A DNA stretch of 64,000 nt, taken from positions 682,001 through 746,000 of the forward strand of contig NZ_QKNW01000001.1 of the NCBI RefSeq assembly GCF_009663395.1, written 5' to 3'. The position numbers and the translations under genes were made by a program. The notes beneath the pieces were generated by a model. The model had not been told where the DNA came from. It did not search any database and worked only from the letters and a program-made list of their open reading frames with translations. The first letter of the stretch is position 1. Each line of letters opens with the position of its first letter. Below are positions 62,871-64,000 of the stretch, piece after piece. This stretch comes from Halosegnis longus. GTDB taxonomy: Archaea > Halobacteriota > Halobacteria > Halobacteriales > Haloarculaceae.

Positions 62871-63062
62871 ATGGAGAATGACCTCAAACGGCGACGGAGT
62901 CGACACGACCTCAGTCAGGCGGCCTTAGGCGAGGCTGTCGGCGTGTCCCGACAGACGATTAACGCCATCGAGCGGGGACGATACGACCCCTCGTTGGAAC
63001 TCGCCTTCGAGTTGGCCGACCACTTCGACTGCCGCATCGAGGACATCTTCACCCCCGAGTAA
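62871..63062 (+). CDS. Xre-family HTH regulator
   Basis: 63 residues, entirely a Cro/CI-type helix-turn-helix: LSQAALGEAVGVSRQTINAIERG (residues 14-36), then YDPSLELAFELADHFDCRIEDIF. Regulators of this size often bind palindromes such as those upstream of the partner membrane gene. The gene pair is thus probably self-regulated. Confidence 0.93.
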   Translation: MENDLKRRRSRHDLSQAALGEAVGVSRQTINAIERGRYDPSLELAFELADHFDCRIEDIFTPE

Positions 63063-63067
63063 CCCGC

Positions 63068-64000
63068 TCAGGTCAGGTCGACGAACACCTTCACGGCCTC
63101 GCGTTCGTCCATCGCGGCGTACCCCTCCGGAACCCCGTCGAGGTCGACCGTCTTCGTGAACACCGGCGAGGGGTCGAGCGTCCCCTGCAACACGTCGGCC
63201 ATCAGCTCCTCGATGTACTCGCGGACGGGCGCGACGCCGCCCTTCAGGGCGATGTTGTCACCGAAGGCAGTCCCGAGGAACTCCGCTTCCTCGATGCCGG
63301 CCGGAACGCCGACGTAGCCCACCGTGCCGCCGGGGCGCGCAACGTCGAAGGCCATGTTCATCGACGACTCCATGCCGACCGCCTCGATGACGTGGTTGAC
63401 GCCGCCGTTCGTCAGTTCGTGGACGCGCTCGACGGCCTCGTCGGCGCGCTCGGTGACGCGGTCGGTCGCCCCGAACTCCTCGGCGATGTCCAGTCGGTTC
63501 TCGTGGTGGCCCATCGCGATGATGCGCTCTGCGCCGAGTCGCTTCGCCGCGAGCACGCCACACAGCCCGACGGCACCGTCACCGACGACGGCGACCGTCG
63601 AGCCGGCCTCGACGCCGGCGTTGACGGCGGCGTGGTGGCCGGTACACATCACGTCCGTCAGCGGGAGCAGCGATTTCAGCGTCTCGGGGTCGTCGGCGTG
63701 GCGGTCGGGGACCTTCACGAGCGTCCCGTCTGCGGTGGGACATTTCACGTACTCGCCCTGCCCGCCGCCGTTTTCCCCGCCCCAGCTGCTCGCGTTCGAA
63801 CAGGAGGTGTGGAGTCCCTTCCGGCAGAACTCACACTCGCCACAGGAGATGGCGAAGGGAGCGAGGACGCGGTCGCCGGGTTCGAGCGAGACGACGTCCT
63901 CGCCGACCTCCTCGACGATACCCATCGGCTCGTGGCCGACGCCCGAGGGGACGTCGCGGTCCTGCTGGCCGCGGTAAAACCACAGGTCCGAGCCGCAGAT
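63068..64000 (-). CDS. Zinc-dependent alcohol dehydrogenase-family protein (partial, 5' end beyond window)
   Basis: 311 codons are visible; the frame stays open to the window end, so the start lies outside. It is a medium-chain dehydrogenase: GHEPMGIVEEVGEDV with the catalytic-zinc His-Glu, the structural-zinc cysteines in SCGECEFCRKGLHTSC, and the Rossmann motif VVGDGAVGLCGVLAAK. Oxidises an alcohol with NAD(P)+; the real substrate is unknown. It converges on the Xre gene with 5 bases between. Confidence 0.93.
   Translation of the reverse strand: MCGSDLWFYRGQQDRDVPSGVGHEPMGIVEEVGEDVVSLEPGDRVLAPFAISCGECEFCRKGLHTSCSNASSWGGENGGGQGEYVKCPTADGTLVKVPDRHADDPETLKSLLPLTDVMCTGHHAAVNAGVEAGSTVAVVGDGAVGLCGVLAAKRLGAERIIAMGHHENRLDIAEEFGATDRVTERADEAVERVHELTNGGVNHVIEAVGMESSMNMAFDVARPGGTVGYVGVPAGIEEAEFLGTAFGDNIALKGGVAPVREYIEELMADVLQGTLDPSPVFTKTVDLDGVPEGYAAMDEREAVKVFVDLT

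Overview
The window is ordinary chromosomal sequence of a halophilic archaeon (class Halobacteria). The evidence is: very high GC with C/G-ending codons; Asp/Glu-rich proteins; Tat-type lipoproteins with Thr/Pro/Asp linkers; archaeal TFB, CDC48 and aIF5A; a bacterioruberin (C50 carotenoid) gene set; many leaderless genes with a TATA box about 25-30 bp before the start codon. Genus cannot be fixed from sequence alone. No transposase, CRISPR array, rRNA or origin was seen. One tRNA is present. Genes are packed tightly, with many 4-base overlaps and no gene-free stretch over 300 bases.

Layout. 1-13.6 kb holds metabolic and accessory genes: pyruvate kinase 3' end, an alpha/beta-hydrolase lipoprotein, a MetE-like methyltransferase, an MFS transporter, an amidase, a PQQ-type sugar dehydrogenase, a membrane histidine kinase, a lipid kinase and an iron-ADH-family protein. 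13.6-17.1 kb is a membrane-protein operon with DUF4129 and DUF58 proteins. 17-29.3 kb is a type IV pilus locus: a KaiC/RAD55-like protein with a degraded P-loop, then pilB, pilC and five pilin-like or pseudopilin-like membrane proteins, one of them an 875-residue fusion with PKD and FG-GAP-like modules, and a convergent pilin-like gene. 29.3-33.1 kb carries a LOV-photoreceptor histidine kinase 3 bases downstream of a double-domain KaiC homologue. 33.1-33.6 kb has a possible 34-codon gene, tRNA-Ser(CGA) and a 17-bp direct repeat of the tRNA 3' end, which looks like an integration scar.

33.6-42.4 kb carries housekeeping genes: pyrophosphatase, a PadR regulator, RNase HI, TFB, CDC48 and homoserine kinase. 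42.5-50.1 kb has Hsp20-like, UbiB-like, SDR and ZIP genes, a Nif3-like protein, agmatinase with aIF5A (hypusine pathway) and an aminotransferase. 50.2-54.5 kb is the bacterioruberin cluster: crtD-lyeJ-cruF on the plus strand converging on crtB. 54.6-64 kb has a UspA protein, a LOR/SDH-domain protein, SRAP, an FAH-family hydrolase, two small regulators with partner membrane proteins, an S66 peptidase, a thioesterase, a 50-residue zinc-ribbon protein and the 3' part of a zinc alcohol dehydrogenase.

The most notable signals are the LOV kinase/KaiC pair, the tandem palindromes with an embedded Shine-Dalgarno before the DUF2178-like/Xre pair at 62.4 kb, the tRNA-Ser repeat scar, and the adhesin-like fusion in the pilus locus.
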